A program made the translations under genes and the position numbers. From positions 1-6,089 of the forward strand of contig DMEM01000064.1 of NCBI GenBank assembly GCA_003450915.1: a DNA stretch of 6,089 bases. The letters run 5' to 3'. This document shows positions 1-5,285 of this stretch, one piece after another. Below the pieces are notes generated by a model that saw only the letters and a program-made list of their open reading frames with translations, was not told the DNA's origin and did not search any database. The stretch comes from Alphaproteobacteria bacterium. Lineage in GTDB: Bacteria > Pseudomonadota > Alphaproteobacteria > UBA1280 > UBA12223. Numbering within the stretch: the stretch's first letter is position 1; every line of letters begins with the position of its first letter.

Positions 1-2
1 CT

Positions 3-437
3 AGTTTTTTTATAAAAGAAGGTACTATCTTAGAAAATGCTTTTTCCAAACTATCTGAATCTTATGATCCTGATATTAAAGCAGAAGAAAAAGTTAAAGA
101 GTATAACGTTAAGCAAGTTTTCGGGGTTATTGTTGATATAGTAAAAGATGATGCTAAGCAGAATTTGGAACAGAGAAAAAATTATGCACACAAAATATTT
201 AGCCTTTTATGTGTTTGGAGTTCTATTGTTATTTTAGCTTTGGCATTTAAAGGTTTCTACACTGGGTTTAATTTATCAGATAATGTTTTATTAGTGTTAA
301 TGAGTACGGTTTTTATGGAGCTTATAGGTCTTTTCGTTCTAGTTGCTAAATATTTATTTAAAGAAAGCGATCAACTTCATTTACTTATCAGTAATATTTG
401 TAAAGATTCAGATATTTTAAAATCTATTAATAATTAA
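3..437 (+). CDS. Two-helix membrane protein, 3' part only
   Basis: The frame is open from the window edge, so the gene starts upstream; the TTG at 165 is only an internal codon. The visible 144 residues begin SFFIKEGTILENAF, followed by a charged, probably helical and cytoplasmic stretch (roughly residues 15-62, with DIKAEEKVKEY and QNLEQRKNYAHK). Two hydrophobic segments come next: FSLLCVWSSIVILALAF (about 66-82) and NVLLVLMSTVFMELIGLFVL (about 95-114). They are joined by a short loop, and a polar tail ends in KSINN. The second helix and its flanks (LSDNVLLVL...GLFVLVAKYLF) resemble, from memory, a widespread small hypothetical family with a soluble N-terminal part and a C-terminal helical hairpin. 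Members are often found in accessory loci, but no function is established that I can name. A terminator at 534-562 probably ends its transcript. Being a real gene is well supported; function is unknown. Confidence 0.75.
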   Translation, partial: SFFIKEGTILENAFSKLSESYDPDIKAEEKVKEYNVKQVFGVIVDIVKDDAKQNLEQRKNYAHKIFSLLCVWSSIVILALAFKGFYTGFNLSDNVLLVLMSTVFMELIGLFVLVAKYLFKESDQLHLLISNICKDSDILKSINN

Positions 438-443
438 TTAAGT

Positions 444-479
444 GATCAAACGCACTGCGTTTGCCCCGCCTGGGAAGGC
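444..479 (+). repeat. Two-hairpin palindromic repeat, copy 1
   Basis: This is a GC-richer island in AT-rich DNA. Hairpin A has stem caaacgc (447-453), loop act and gcgtttg (457-463). After cccc, hairpin B has stem gcct (468-471), loop GGGA and aggc (476-479), followed by an A-run. The same 36-base layout recurs inverted at 730-765 with 31 of 36 bases matching. The changes in the stem of B are compensatory (gcct/aggc versus gtct/agac). It starts only a few bases after the stop of the upstream gene. Inference: a copy of a small dispersed, structured repeat, comparable in kind to other bacterial palindromic elements. Confidence 0.7.
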
Positions 480-501
480 AAAAAAGCCTTAAAAAAGGCC
501 T

Positions 502-513
502 GTCTGGCGAGAC
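502..513 (+). repeat. Partial copy of the hairpin repeat (hairpin B only)
   Basis: The stem gtct (502-505), loop GGCG and agac (510-513) followed by aaaaag matches hairpin B of the copies at 444-479 and 730-765 in stem sequence, length and the A-rich tail. A weaker upstream stem, gcctt (486-490) with aaggc (495-499), sits where hairpin A would be but does not match it in sequence. It could be a diverged half copy or a chance hairpin. Confidence 0.35.
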
Positions 514-533
514 AAAAAGAAATATAAAAGATA

Positions 534-562
534 ATCCTAGAGTTAGTCTGGGATATTTTTTT
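534..562 (+). terminator. Intrinsic terminator of the upstream gene
   Basis: The stem atcctaga (534-541) pairs with tctgggat (547-554) over 8 bp including one G-T pair. The loop is gttag, and a T-run follows at 556-562. It lies about 100 bases downstream of the stop of the membrane protein gene and upstream of the polA promoter region, so it fits as the end of that transcript. Confidence 0.7.
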
Positions 563-587
563 GCTTATTACTTACTCTTTTTTATTT

Positions 588-616
588 TTGAACTTTGCGA
601 AGTAATAAAATAATGT
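588..616 (+). promoter_or_regulatory. Possible sigma70-type promoter for polA
   Basis: TTGAAC (588-593) and TAATGT (611-616) are 17 bases apart, a good match to the -35 and -10 consensus. An overlapping alternative is TTGCGA (595-600) with TAAACT (617-622), 16 bases apart. The site lies after the upstream terminator and would give a leader of roughly 265 bases containing the hairpins described here. AT-rich DNA produces such matches by chance. Confidence 0.35.
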
Positions 617-669
617 TAAACTTTATTCATAATTATTAATAATCAAAAAATATTTTTATAAGAGTCTCA

Positions 670-891
670 ATGTTTTGTTACGTGGTAAGTTCTGTTGTGT
701 TCTCTTTTTTACGAACTTACCACGTTTTTGTCTTCCCAGACAGGGCAAACGCTGGGCGTTTGATCCCAATAAAAGTAAATTATGCATATACTGCAGATAA
801 AACACCAATAAACGGATCGAACGTCGCACGTTCGGCCACCGGCAGGCAAAAGAAAAAGCTAAGAGCAGCTAAAAAGAAAGAAAAACTATGA
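670..891 (+). CDS. Doubtful small ORF overlapping the polA start
   Basis: This open frame of 73 codons ends in TGA inside ATGA, so its stop overlaps the polA start codon. The first 30 residues are encoded by the large hairpin (681-724) and repeat copy 2 (730-765), which argues against a normal protein there. The part after 763 reads IPIKVNYAYTADKTPINGSN with codon choice like that of the neighbouring genes. The GC-rich repeat copy 3 follows (coding VARSATGRQ), then a lysine-rich end KKKLRAAKKKEKL. I do not recognise a family. It may be a short coupled leader gene invaded by repeats, a decayed gene remnant, or simply non-coding DNA. A TTG at 760 is a possible later start. Confidence 0.2.
   Translation: MFCYVVSSVVFSFLRTYHVFVFPDRANAGRLIPIKVNYAYTADKTPINGSNVARSATGRQKKKLRAAKKKEKL
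681..729 (+). terminator. Terminator-like hairpin in the polA leader
   Basis: Perfect 12-bp inverted repeat cgtggtaagttc (681-692) and gaacttaccacg (713-724), extendable by two pairs inside past a one-base bulge and by an A-T pair outside. The loop is about 20 bases and ttttt follows (725-729). The shape fits an intrinsic terminator or attenuator, except that the loop is longer than usual. It lies between the likely promoter and polA, so it could attenuate polA transcription. It could equally be another palindromic repeat with no regulatory role. Confidence 0.5.
730..765 (-). repeat. Two-hairpin palindromic repeat, copy 2 (inverted)
   Basis: Read on the minus strand from 765, this gives gatc, stem caaacgc, loop cca, stem gcgtttg, ccct, then gtct GGGA agac. 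It is the 36-base element of 444-479 in opposite orientation, with 5 mismatches: loop bases, one linker base and a compensating pair in hairpin B. It directly follows the T-run of the 681-724 hairpin. The inverted arrangement with copy 1 would also allow a long-range duplex closing about 250 bases. Confidence 0.7.
815..847 (+). repeat. Two-hairpin palindromic repeat, diverged copy 3
   Basis: It starts gatc like the others. Hairpin A is cgaacgt (818-824), loop cgc and acgttcg (828-834), the same 7-bp/3-base layout as copies 1 and 2 but with two base pairs exchanged on both sides of the stem. A second small stem follows (gcc at 835-837 with ggc at 841-843 or 845-847), then caaaag. Its GC content contrasts with the sequence on either side. 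It lies 41 bases before the polA start. Confidence 0.5.
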
Positions 892-3626
892 CACAAAAGC
901 AAAAAGTAATCATTATTGATGGTTATAACTTTTTATTCAGAGCATTTTATGCCATTAGAGAATTAACAAGAGAAGACGGTTTACATACAAACGCCTTGTA
1001 TGGCCTAGCTAATATGACTCTTAAAGCTATTGACTATTTACAGCCAGATATGTGCGTTGTGGCATTAGATAGTGGAAAGAAAACATTTAGAAACGAAATT
1101 TATAGCGAATATAAAGCAAATAGAAAAGCTCCACCTGAAGAGCTAATGCAACAGTTTGAATATGTAGAACCATTATTACAATCTTTAGGGGTTCAAGTTT
1201 TAAAAGAGCCAGGCTTTGAAGCTGATGATATTATTGCTACTTTTGCCGCTAAAATTGATAGAGAAAAATACGATCTTGTAATTGTATCTTCTGATAAAGA
1301 TTTAATGCAGCTAATTAATGGCCAAGTTTACATGTTTGATGCAGGTAAACAAATGGAATTAAGAGCTGAAGAAGTTATGGATAAATTTGGTGTAACACCA
1401 GATAAGGTAGTAGAGGTTCAGGCTTTAATTGGAGACTCTGTGGATAATATCCCAGGGGTTAAATCAGTTGGGCCTAAAACTGCAGCACAACTTATTAATG
1501 AGTATGGAAACTTAGAAAATCTATATGAAAACATTGAAAATATCACAAAAGCTAAGCTAAAAGAGAATCTTACTACTTACAAAGAAAATGCATTCCTTTC
1601 TCGTGAATTAGCGACATTAAAAACAGATATTTACCCTCAAGTTAATGAGTACTTACTAAACTATGAAATTACTACTGAAAAAGCTGTAGAATACACGACT
1701 TTCCTAGGTTTTAAGACATTGGCTAAAAAATTAGCAGAAGGTTTCTTGGTAAAAGATCCTAATGCAATTAAGCCTAGTGTAAACTCAACAGAAGAATCTG
1801 AAGAGCAACAATCAAATATTGATACAAGTAACTATCAATTAGTAAATACAATAGACATGTTAGACGTGTGGGTTGAAAGACTTTATGATTCTGAATATTT
1901 CGCAATCGATACAGAGACTGATTCTCTAGATGGAATCACTGCAAATCTAGTAGGAATCTCTTTAGCAACTGAACACGGTAAGGCTTGTTATATTCCATTA
2001 GAACATAATACTGCAACAGATATGTTTAGTACAAATGAAGATCAGCTAGATCGTGATTTGGTATTGGAAAAACTAAAACCAGTACTAGCAAGTGAAGATA
2101 TTATTAAAGTGGGTCAAAATATAAAATATGATATGCATGTATTAACAAAATACGGTGTTGAGTTTAATAATATTGATGATACAATGGTTATGTCATTTGT
2201 TCTTAATGGTGGTAAGCATCGTCACAACATGGATGATTTATCTAATCTTTATTTAAACCATAAAACTATTAAATTTTCTGAATTAGGTCTTAAAAAAGGT
2301 CAAACTTTTGCTGATTTAGAGCCTAAATTTGCAACAGTATATGCTGCTGAAGATGCTGATATTACTTTACGCTTATATGATGTTTTTGCAGAAAAACTAG
2401 CAAAAGAGCCAACTTTAGCAAAAATGTATACAGATATTGAACGCCCAGTTATAAAAACATTATTTAATATGGAGCAAACAGGTGTAAATGTTGATTTAGC
2501 TAAATTAAATGAGCTTTCAGCTGATTTTACAAATAGGGCTGAAGTGCTTCAACAAGAAATTTATGACCTTGCAGGTGTAGACTTTAATATTTCATCACCA
2601 AAACAGCTTGGTGAGGTATTATTTGATACTCTAGCAATACCGGGTGGTAAGAAAACTAAAACAGGCTGGAAAACAGGCCAAGAAGTTTTGGATAAGCTTG
2701 TTGAAGAGGGCTATGAAATTGCTAAAAAAATTGAAGAATTTCGTCATTTAACTAAGCTAAAAACAACTTATGTTGATTCTTTACCTGCTTATATTAATAA
2801 AAAAACTGGTAGAATTCATACTTCATATAAGCAAACGGGTGCATCAACTGGTCGTTTGGCATCTTCTGACCCTAACTTACAGAATATACCAATTAGAACA
2901 ACTGACGGGCAAAAAATACGTCAAGCGTTTATTCCTGCACAAGGTTATAGCTTTGTTTCAATTGATTATTCACAAGCTGAATTACGTATTTTAGCTCATA
3001 TGGCTAATATTAAGCCGCTGATTGAAGCTTTTAATAATGATAAAGATATCCACAGCTTTACAGCAATGAAGTTATTTGGGTCAACAGATGATGAGTTCAG
3101 AAGAAAAGCTAAAGCAGTTAACTTTGGTATTGTTTATGGTATGGGACCTTTTTCTCTTGCTAAGCAAATTGGTGTAACTAACGCTGAAGGTAAGGCTATT
3201 ATTGAAGAGTATTACAGAATGTTTAGTGGTCTTGAGCAATTTATGTCAGAGCAAAAGCAAAAAGCATCTGATTTAGGCTACGTAGAGACTATTTATGGTC
3301 GTCGTATACATTTACCAGAAGCATCATCAACAAACAAAATGGTGCAGGCAAATGCTATGCGTGGTGCGGTAAACGCTCCAATGCAAGGTGCCAATGCTGA
3401 TATTATGAAAATTATAATGCCTAAAATTGAAGCCGCTTTAGAAGAAAAATATCCACAGGCAAAAATGCTAATGCAAATTCATGATGAATTAGTCTTTACA
3501 ATCCCAGATCACTGTGTTGAAAAAGTATCTGAATTTATTAAAGATATTATGGAAAACTCTGTTGACTTGGCAGTTAAATTCAAGGCAGATATTGGGGTTG
3601 GTAAAAACTGGAACGACGCACATTAG
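888..3626 (+). CDS. polA: DNA polymerase I
   Basis: This complete 912-residue protein fills gaps and replaces RNA primers during replication and repair. Residues 1 to about 290 are the 5'-3' exonuclease/flap domain (IIIDGYNFLFRAFYAI; FEADDIIATF; SSDKDLMQLI; IGDSVDNIPGVKSVGPKTA with the helix-hairpin-helix). After a polar linker (about 295-315), the 3'-5' proofreading domain keeps all catalytic residues: D341 and E343 in DTET, D415 in GQNIKYD, and Y485 with D489 in YAAED. The polymerase domain has TGRLASSDPNLQNIPIR, motif A SIDYSQAELRILAH (D693), the O-helix RRKAKAVNFGIVYGMG with the phenylalanine that disfavours dideoxynucleotides, and motif C MQIHDELVF (D866, E867). Length is close to the roughly 930 residues of the E. 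coli enzyme. The start at 888 places the conserved IIIDGYN at the usual distance; the ribosome site is only a purine-rich tract (aaagaaagaaaa). It is probably transcribed alone and ends at the terminator at 3739-3766. Confidence 0.97.
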   Translation: MTQKQKVIIIDGYNFLFRAFYAIRELTREDGLHTNALYGLANMTLKAIDYLQPDMCVVALDSGKKTFRNEIYSEYKANRKAPPEELMQQFEYVEPLLQSLGVQVLKEPGFEADDIIATFAAKIDREKYDLVIVSSDKDLMQLINGQVYMFDAGKQMELRAEEVMDKFGVTPDKVVEVQALIGDSVDNIPGVKSVGPKTAAQLINEYGNLENLYENIENITKAKLKENLTTYKENAFLSRELATLKTDIYPQVNEYLLNYEITTEKAVEYTTFLGFKTLAKKLAEGFLVKDPNAIKPSVNSTEESEEQQSNIDTSNYQLVNTIDMLDVWVERLYDSEYFAIDTETDSLDGITANLVGISLATEHGKACYIPLEHNTATDMFSTNEDQLDRDLVLEKLKPVLASEDIIKVGQNIKYDMHVLTKYGVEFNNIDDTMVMSFVLNGGKHRHNMDDLSNLYLNHKTIKFSELGLKKGQTFADLEPKFATVYAAEDADITLRLYDVFAEKLAKEPTLAKMYTDIERPVIKTLFNMEQTGVNVDLAKLNELSADFTNRAEVLQQEIYDLAGVDFNISSPKQLGEVLFDTLAIPGGKKTKTGWKTGQEVLDKLVEEGYEIAKKIEEFRHLTKLKTTYVDSLPAYINKKTGRIHTSYKQTGASTGRLASSDPNLQNIPIRTTDGQKIRQAFIPAQGYSFVSIDYSQAELRILAHMANIKPLIEAFNNDKDIHSFTAMKLFGSTDDEFRRKAKAVNFGIVYGMGPFSLAKQIGVTNAEGKAIIEEYYRMFSGLEQFMSEQKQKASDLGYVETIYGRRIHLPEASSTNKMVQANAMRGAVNAPMQGANADIMKIIMPKIEAALEEKYPQAKMLMQIHDELVFTIPDHCVEKVSEFIKDIMENSVDLAVKFKADIGVGKNWNDAH

Positions 3627-3649
3627 TTTTTCTTTGAATTATATTTAGG

Positions 3650-3697
3650 CTTATTAATTTCATCATGTACTAATTTGTACACTTCCTTATTAATAAG
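3650..3697 (+). other. AT-rich hairpin after polA
   Basis: A 9-bp outer stem cttattaat (3650-3658) with attaataag (3689-3697) encloses an inner 5-bp stem tgtac (3666-3670) with gtaca (3677-3681). No T-run follows, so it is not a classical terminator. It may protect the 3' end of the polA transcript ahead of the terminator. Its AT-only outer stem makes chance a real possibility. Confidence 0.4.
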
Positions 3698-3738
3698 TCA
3701 AAATCTATTTTCAAATAATTAACTAGTAAATTAAATTT

Positions 3739-3766
3739 AAAAAGCCAGCCTTATACTGGTTTTTTT
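3739..3766 (+). terminator. polA: Intrinsic terminator of polA
   Basis: The stem aaaaagccag (3739-3748) pairs with ctggtttttt (3756-3765) including one G-T pair. The loop is ccttata (3749-3755), and the T-run 3760-3766 forms part of the stem and the tail. It is placed 110 bases after the polA stop and ahead of the pilin promoter. The A-run on the other side would give some activity on the minus strand as well. Confidence 0.7.
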
Positions 3767-3810
3767 GTTGTAAAAATATAACAATAAAGCTGCTTAAATA
3801 GATCTAGTAA

Positions 3811-3839
3811 TTGAAAACTTGTTTAAAAACAAGTAAACT
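3811..3839 (+). promoter_or_regulatory. Promoter with palindromic spacer for the pilin-like operon
   Basis: TTGAAA (3811-3816) and TAAACT (3834-3839) are exactly 17 bases apart. The spacer and first -10 base are a palindrome, acttgttt-aa-aaacaagt (3817-3834), which could be an operator for a dimeric repressor. It lies 44 bases before the first pilin-like start and after the polA terminator. Element sequences and spacing are seen directly; promoter function and regulator binding are inferred. Confidence 0.45.
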
Positions 3840-3882
3840 AAAAAATGAAATATTATAAAATAATAAAAATTGGAAATTCTTT

Positions 3883-4452
3883 ATGTTAATTAAAAAAGGT
3901 GCCATGTTTGGTCTTGACGCCAGAATAGCGTTAGCAATATTTGGAGCGTTATCAGTAATATCAGGTGCAGCGTTATATTCAGCGATTAAAGAGGCTAAAA
4001 TAATAGCAATGGTTACAGAAATGAGAGAAGTTGCAAAAGGTTATGAGTCTTATTATTTAGATACAGGGTCTCAATTACCAACAAAAAATACAGTTGCTTT
4101 AGATGTTAATAAATTGATAAGTGATACTGCAATAGGCTGGAAAGGTCCTTATTTACAGTATGGTATACAAAACCCTACAACAGGTTATACCTTAACAGGA
4201 ACAGGATTTCCTGATGATAATGTTTCGATTTACTACTATACAGATGCAGATTTTGGAGACGCAGTAAACCCAACTCAGTGTGGAACACCATGTTATGCAT
4301 ATTTAAGATTTGCAGATGTTCCATTAGAAACAGCAAATGAAATAGATCTTAAGATTGATGGTGCAAATGATAGTACTAAAGGTAATATCAGACTTTATGG
4401 TATAGGACCTATGCCTAGGATAGTTTATTGGAAGTTTATAAAAAGAAATTAG
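3883..4452 (+). CDS. Type IV pilin/pseudopilin-like protein, first of a tandem pair
   Basis: 189 residues with the build of a type IV pilin or type II secretion pseudopilin. There is a short basic leader (MLIKKGAMFG), then one hydrophobic helix LALAIFG-type running through ALAIFGALSVISGAALYSAI, then an amphipathic helix (EAKIIAMVTEMREVAKGYESYY). Next come LDTGSQLP and GWKGPYL, which match the LDxGxxP and W-x-GPYL wording of GspG-type pseudopilins, and a small C-terminal cysteine loop QCGTPC. The end IDLKIDGANDSTKGNIRL resembles the final strand region of such proteins. The usual glutamate at +5 is not evident; an aspartate follows MFGL. Cleavage after G6 or G10 would leave the helix exposed for filament assembly in the inner membrane. 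A gga (3872-3874) about 8 bases ahead serves as a weak ribosome site. Pilin versus pseudopilin is undecided. Confidence 0.8.
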   Translation: MLIKKGAMFGLDARIALAIFGALSVISGAALYSAIKEAKIIAMVTEMREVAKGYESYYLDTGSQLPTKNTVALDVNKLISDTAIGWKGPYLQYGIQNPTTGYTLTGTGFPDDNVSIYYYTDADFGDAVNPTQCGTPCYAYLRFADVPLETANEIDLKIDGANDSTKGNIRLYGIGPMPRIVYWKFIKRN

Positions 4453-4461
4453 GATGTTTTA

Positions 4462-5223
4462 ATGTTAAGTAGAAAAGATGTGATGTTTGGTTTTGAAACT
4501 CGATGGTCAAAAAAACAATCTGGGGGATTGTTTTTAGTGAGGCTCAGTAGACTTACCTTTAGGTTAGCTGAAGACCATCAAGCGAGACGAGTACAAACTG
4601 CCAAAGGAGCAATGTTTGGGCTTGATGCCAGAATAGCTCTAGCAATCTTTGGAGCATTATCAGTAATAAGTGGTGCAGCACTATATTCAGCAATTCAAGG
4701 GGCTAAAGCAACAGCTTTATTAACTAGTATGCAAGAGGCAGGTAAAGCCTGGGAAATGTATTATTTAGACACCGGAACTACACTTCCTTATTCAGATCCA
4801 ACATTTGCGACCTATAATGGTTACATATTAGAAGTAGGAAATTTAGTTAGTAATTCTTCAAATATTACTAGTTGGCAAGGCCCATATCTTAGTAATGATG
4901 TTCAAAATGTACATAGTTTAAAACATAATGTTTATAAAGGCTTGTATTATATCGCTTTAAAAGATGACACGTCTTGGGGAGATAATGTCTCTTGGAAAGC
5001 TAGTGGTACTTGTCTTGCTGGGGATAAGTGTTTTATTTGGATTAAGGTAAACGGTTTACCAGATGAGGCCTTAGCTAAAAAAATTGATACCATGGTTGAT
5101 GGTAGCGATGGTGCTAAAAATGGTAATTTTAAATGGTGGGTTGGCACAGATGACGCTGATAGAGCAGTTTACGGTATGAGATATTTCTTAAAAGTTGCTC
5201 CTATTAAAAATCCAAAAGATTAA
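4462..5223 (+). CDS. Type IV pilin/pseudopilin-like protein with insertion in its leader
   Basis: 253 residues, paralogue of the preceding gene and 9 bases behind it, with agga (4451-4454) seven bases before ATG. Residues 48-78 (KGAMFGLDAR... to YSAI) are identical to residues 5-35 of the first protein. Then follow an amphipathic helix (TALLTSMQEAGKAWEMYY), LDTGTTLP, SWQGPYL, a cysteine pair CLAGDKC and IDTMVDGSDGAKNGNFKWW. The oddity is at the front: residues 1-14 (MLSRKDVMFGFETR) already look like a pilin leader, then about 33 foreign residues rich in R, L and S precede the second leader motif KGAMFGLDAR. Translation from 4462 would give a 50-residue or longer leader, unlike ordinary prepilins. 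ATG 4612 (residue 51) is an internal alternative preceded by aaaggag only 2 bases away. Whether prepilin peptidase still processes the product is unknown. It ends at the shared terminator with recA. Confidence 0.8.
   Translation: MLSRKDVMFGFETRWSKKQSGGLFLVRLSRLTFRLAEDHQARRVQTAKGAMFGLDARIALAIFGALSVISGAALYSAIQGAKATALLTSMQEAGKAWEMYYLDTGTTLPYSDPTFATYNGYILEVGNLVSNSSNITSWQGPYLSNDVQNVHSLKHNVYKGLYYIALKDDTSWGDNVSWKASGTCLAGDKCFIWIKVNGLPDEALAKKIDTMVDGSDGAKNGNFKWWVGTDDADRAVYGMRYFLKVAPIKNPKD
4498..4592 (+). repeat. In-frame palindromic element inside the second pilin-like gene
   Basis: The outer stem gatggtc (4502-4508) pairs perfectly with gaccatc (4573-4579). Inside are two hairpins: aaaaacaatc (4511-4520) with gattgttttt (4526-4535) around tgggg; and tcag (4544-4547) plus cttacc (4552-4557) with ggttag (4562-4567) plus ctga (4568-4571) around ttta. 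Flanking actc (4498-4501) can pair with gagt (4589-4592) past a 9-base bulge. The result is a three-way-junction fold. It encodes about residues 13-44 and leaves the frame open. Rickettsia palindromic elements are the established precedent for palindromes inside genes; the identity of this family is not known to me. Confidence 0.65.
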
Positions 5224-5241
5224 GTCAAAGGTATATAGATG

Positions 5242-5270
5242 AAAAAACCACCCGCATTCGGGTGGTTTTT
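5242..5270. terminator. Bidirectional terminator between pilin operon and recA
   Basis: A GC-rich 7-bp stem ccacccg (5248-5254) with cgggtgg (5259-5265) has a catt loop. It is flanked by aaaaaa on the left and ttttt on the right. The symmetric tails allow it to stop both the rightward pilin-like transcript and the leftward recA transcript. It is placed 18 bases after one stop codon and 15 bases from the other. Confidence 0.92.
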
Positions 5271-5285
5271 ATAATTAAAAAAATA

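Noticed and set aside
565..608. 9-bp inverted repeat ttattactt and aagtaataa around the possible polA -35 region
   Set aside because: AT-rich arms 26 bases apart are expected by chance in this composition, and no matching second site supports an operator.
632..643. Perfect 12-base palindrome attattaataat
   Set aside because: It consists only of A and T in a very AT-rich stretch; nothing else supports a binding site.
444..765. A MITE bounded by the inverted copies 1 and 2
   Set aside because: No target-site duplication is visible outside the arms, each arm is itself a two-hairpin element, and a third copy lies alone at 815-847, so independent repeats are the simpler reading.
1785..1840. Possible palindromic insert in the polA linker (polar stretch STEESEEQQSN)
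   Set aside because: No inverted repeat was found there; a variable polar linker between the exonuclease domains is normal for this enzyme.
2770..2994. 74-codon open frame inside polA
   Set aside because: It lies within the polymerase domain in another frame, in a region where the polA frame carries conserved motifs.
4502..4579. A tRNA-like feature: 78 bases closed by a perfect 7-bp stem
   Set aside because: Only two internal hairpins are present, none has tRNA arm dimensions or a T-loop sequence, and the stretch lies in frame in a coding region.
4947..5147. Minus-strand open frame opposite the second pilin-like gene
   Set aside because: It is antisense to a well-supported coding region with the conserved cysteine pair, and shows no recognisable protein features.
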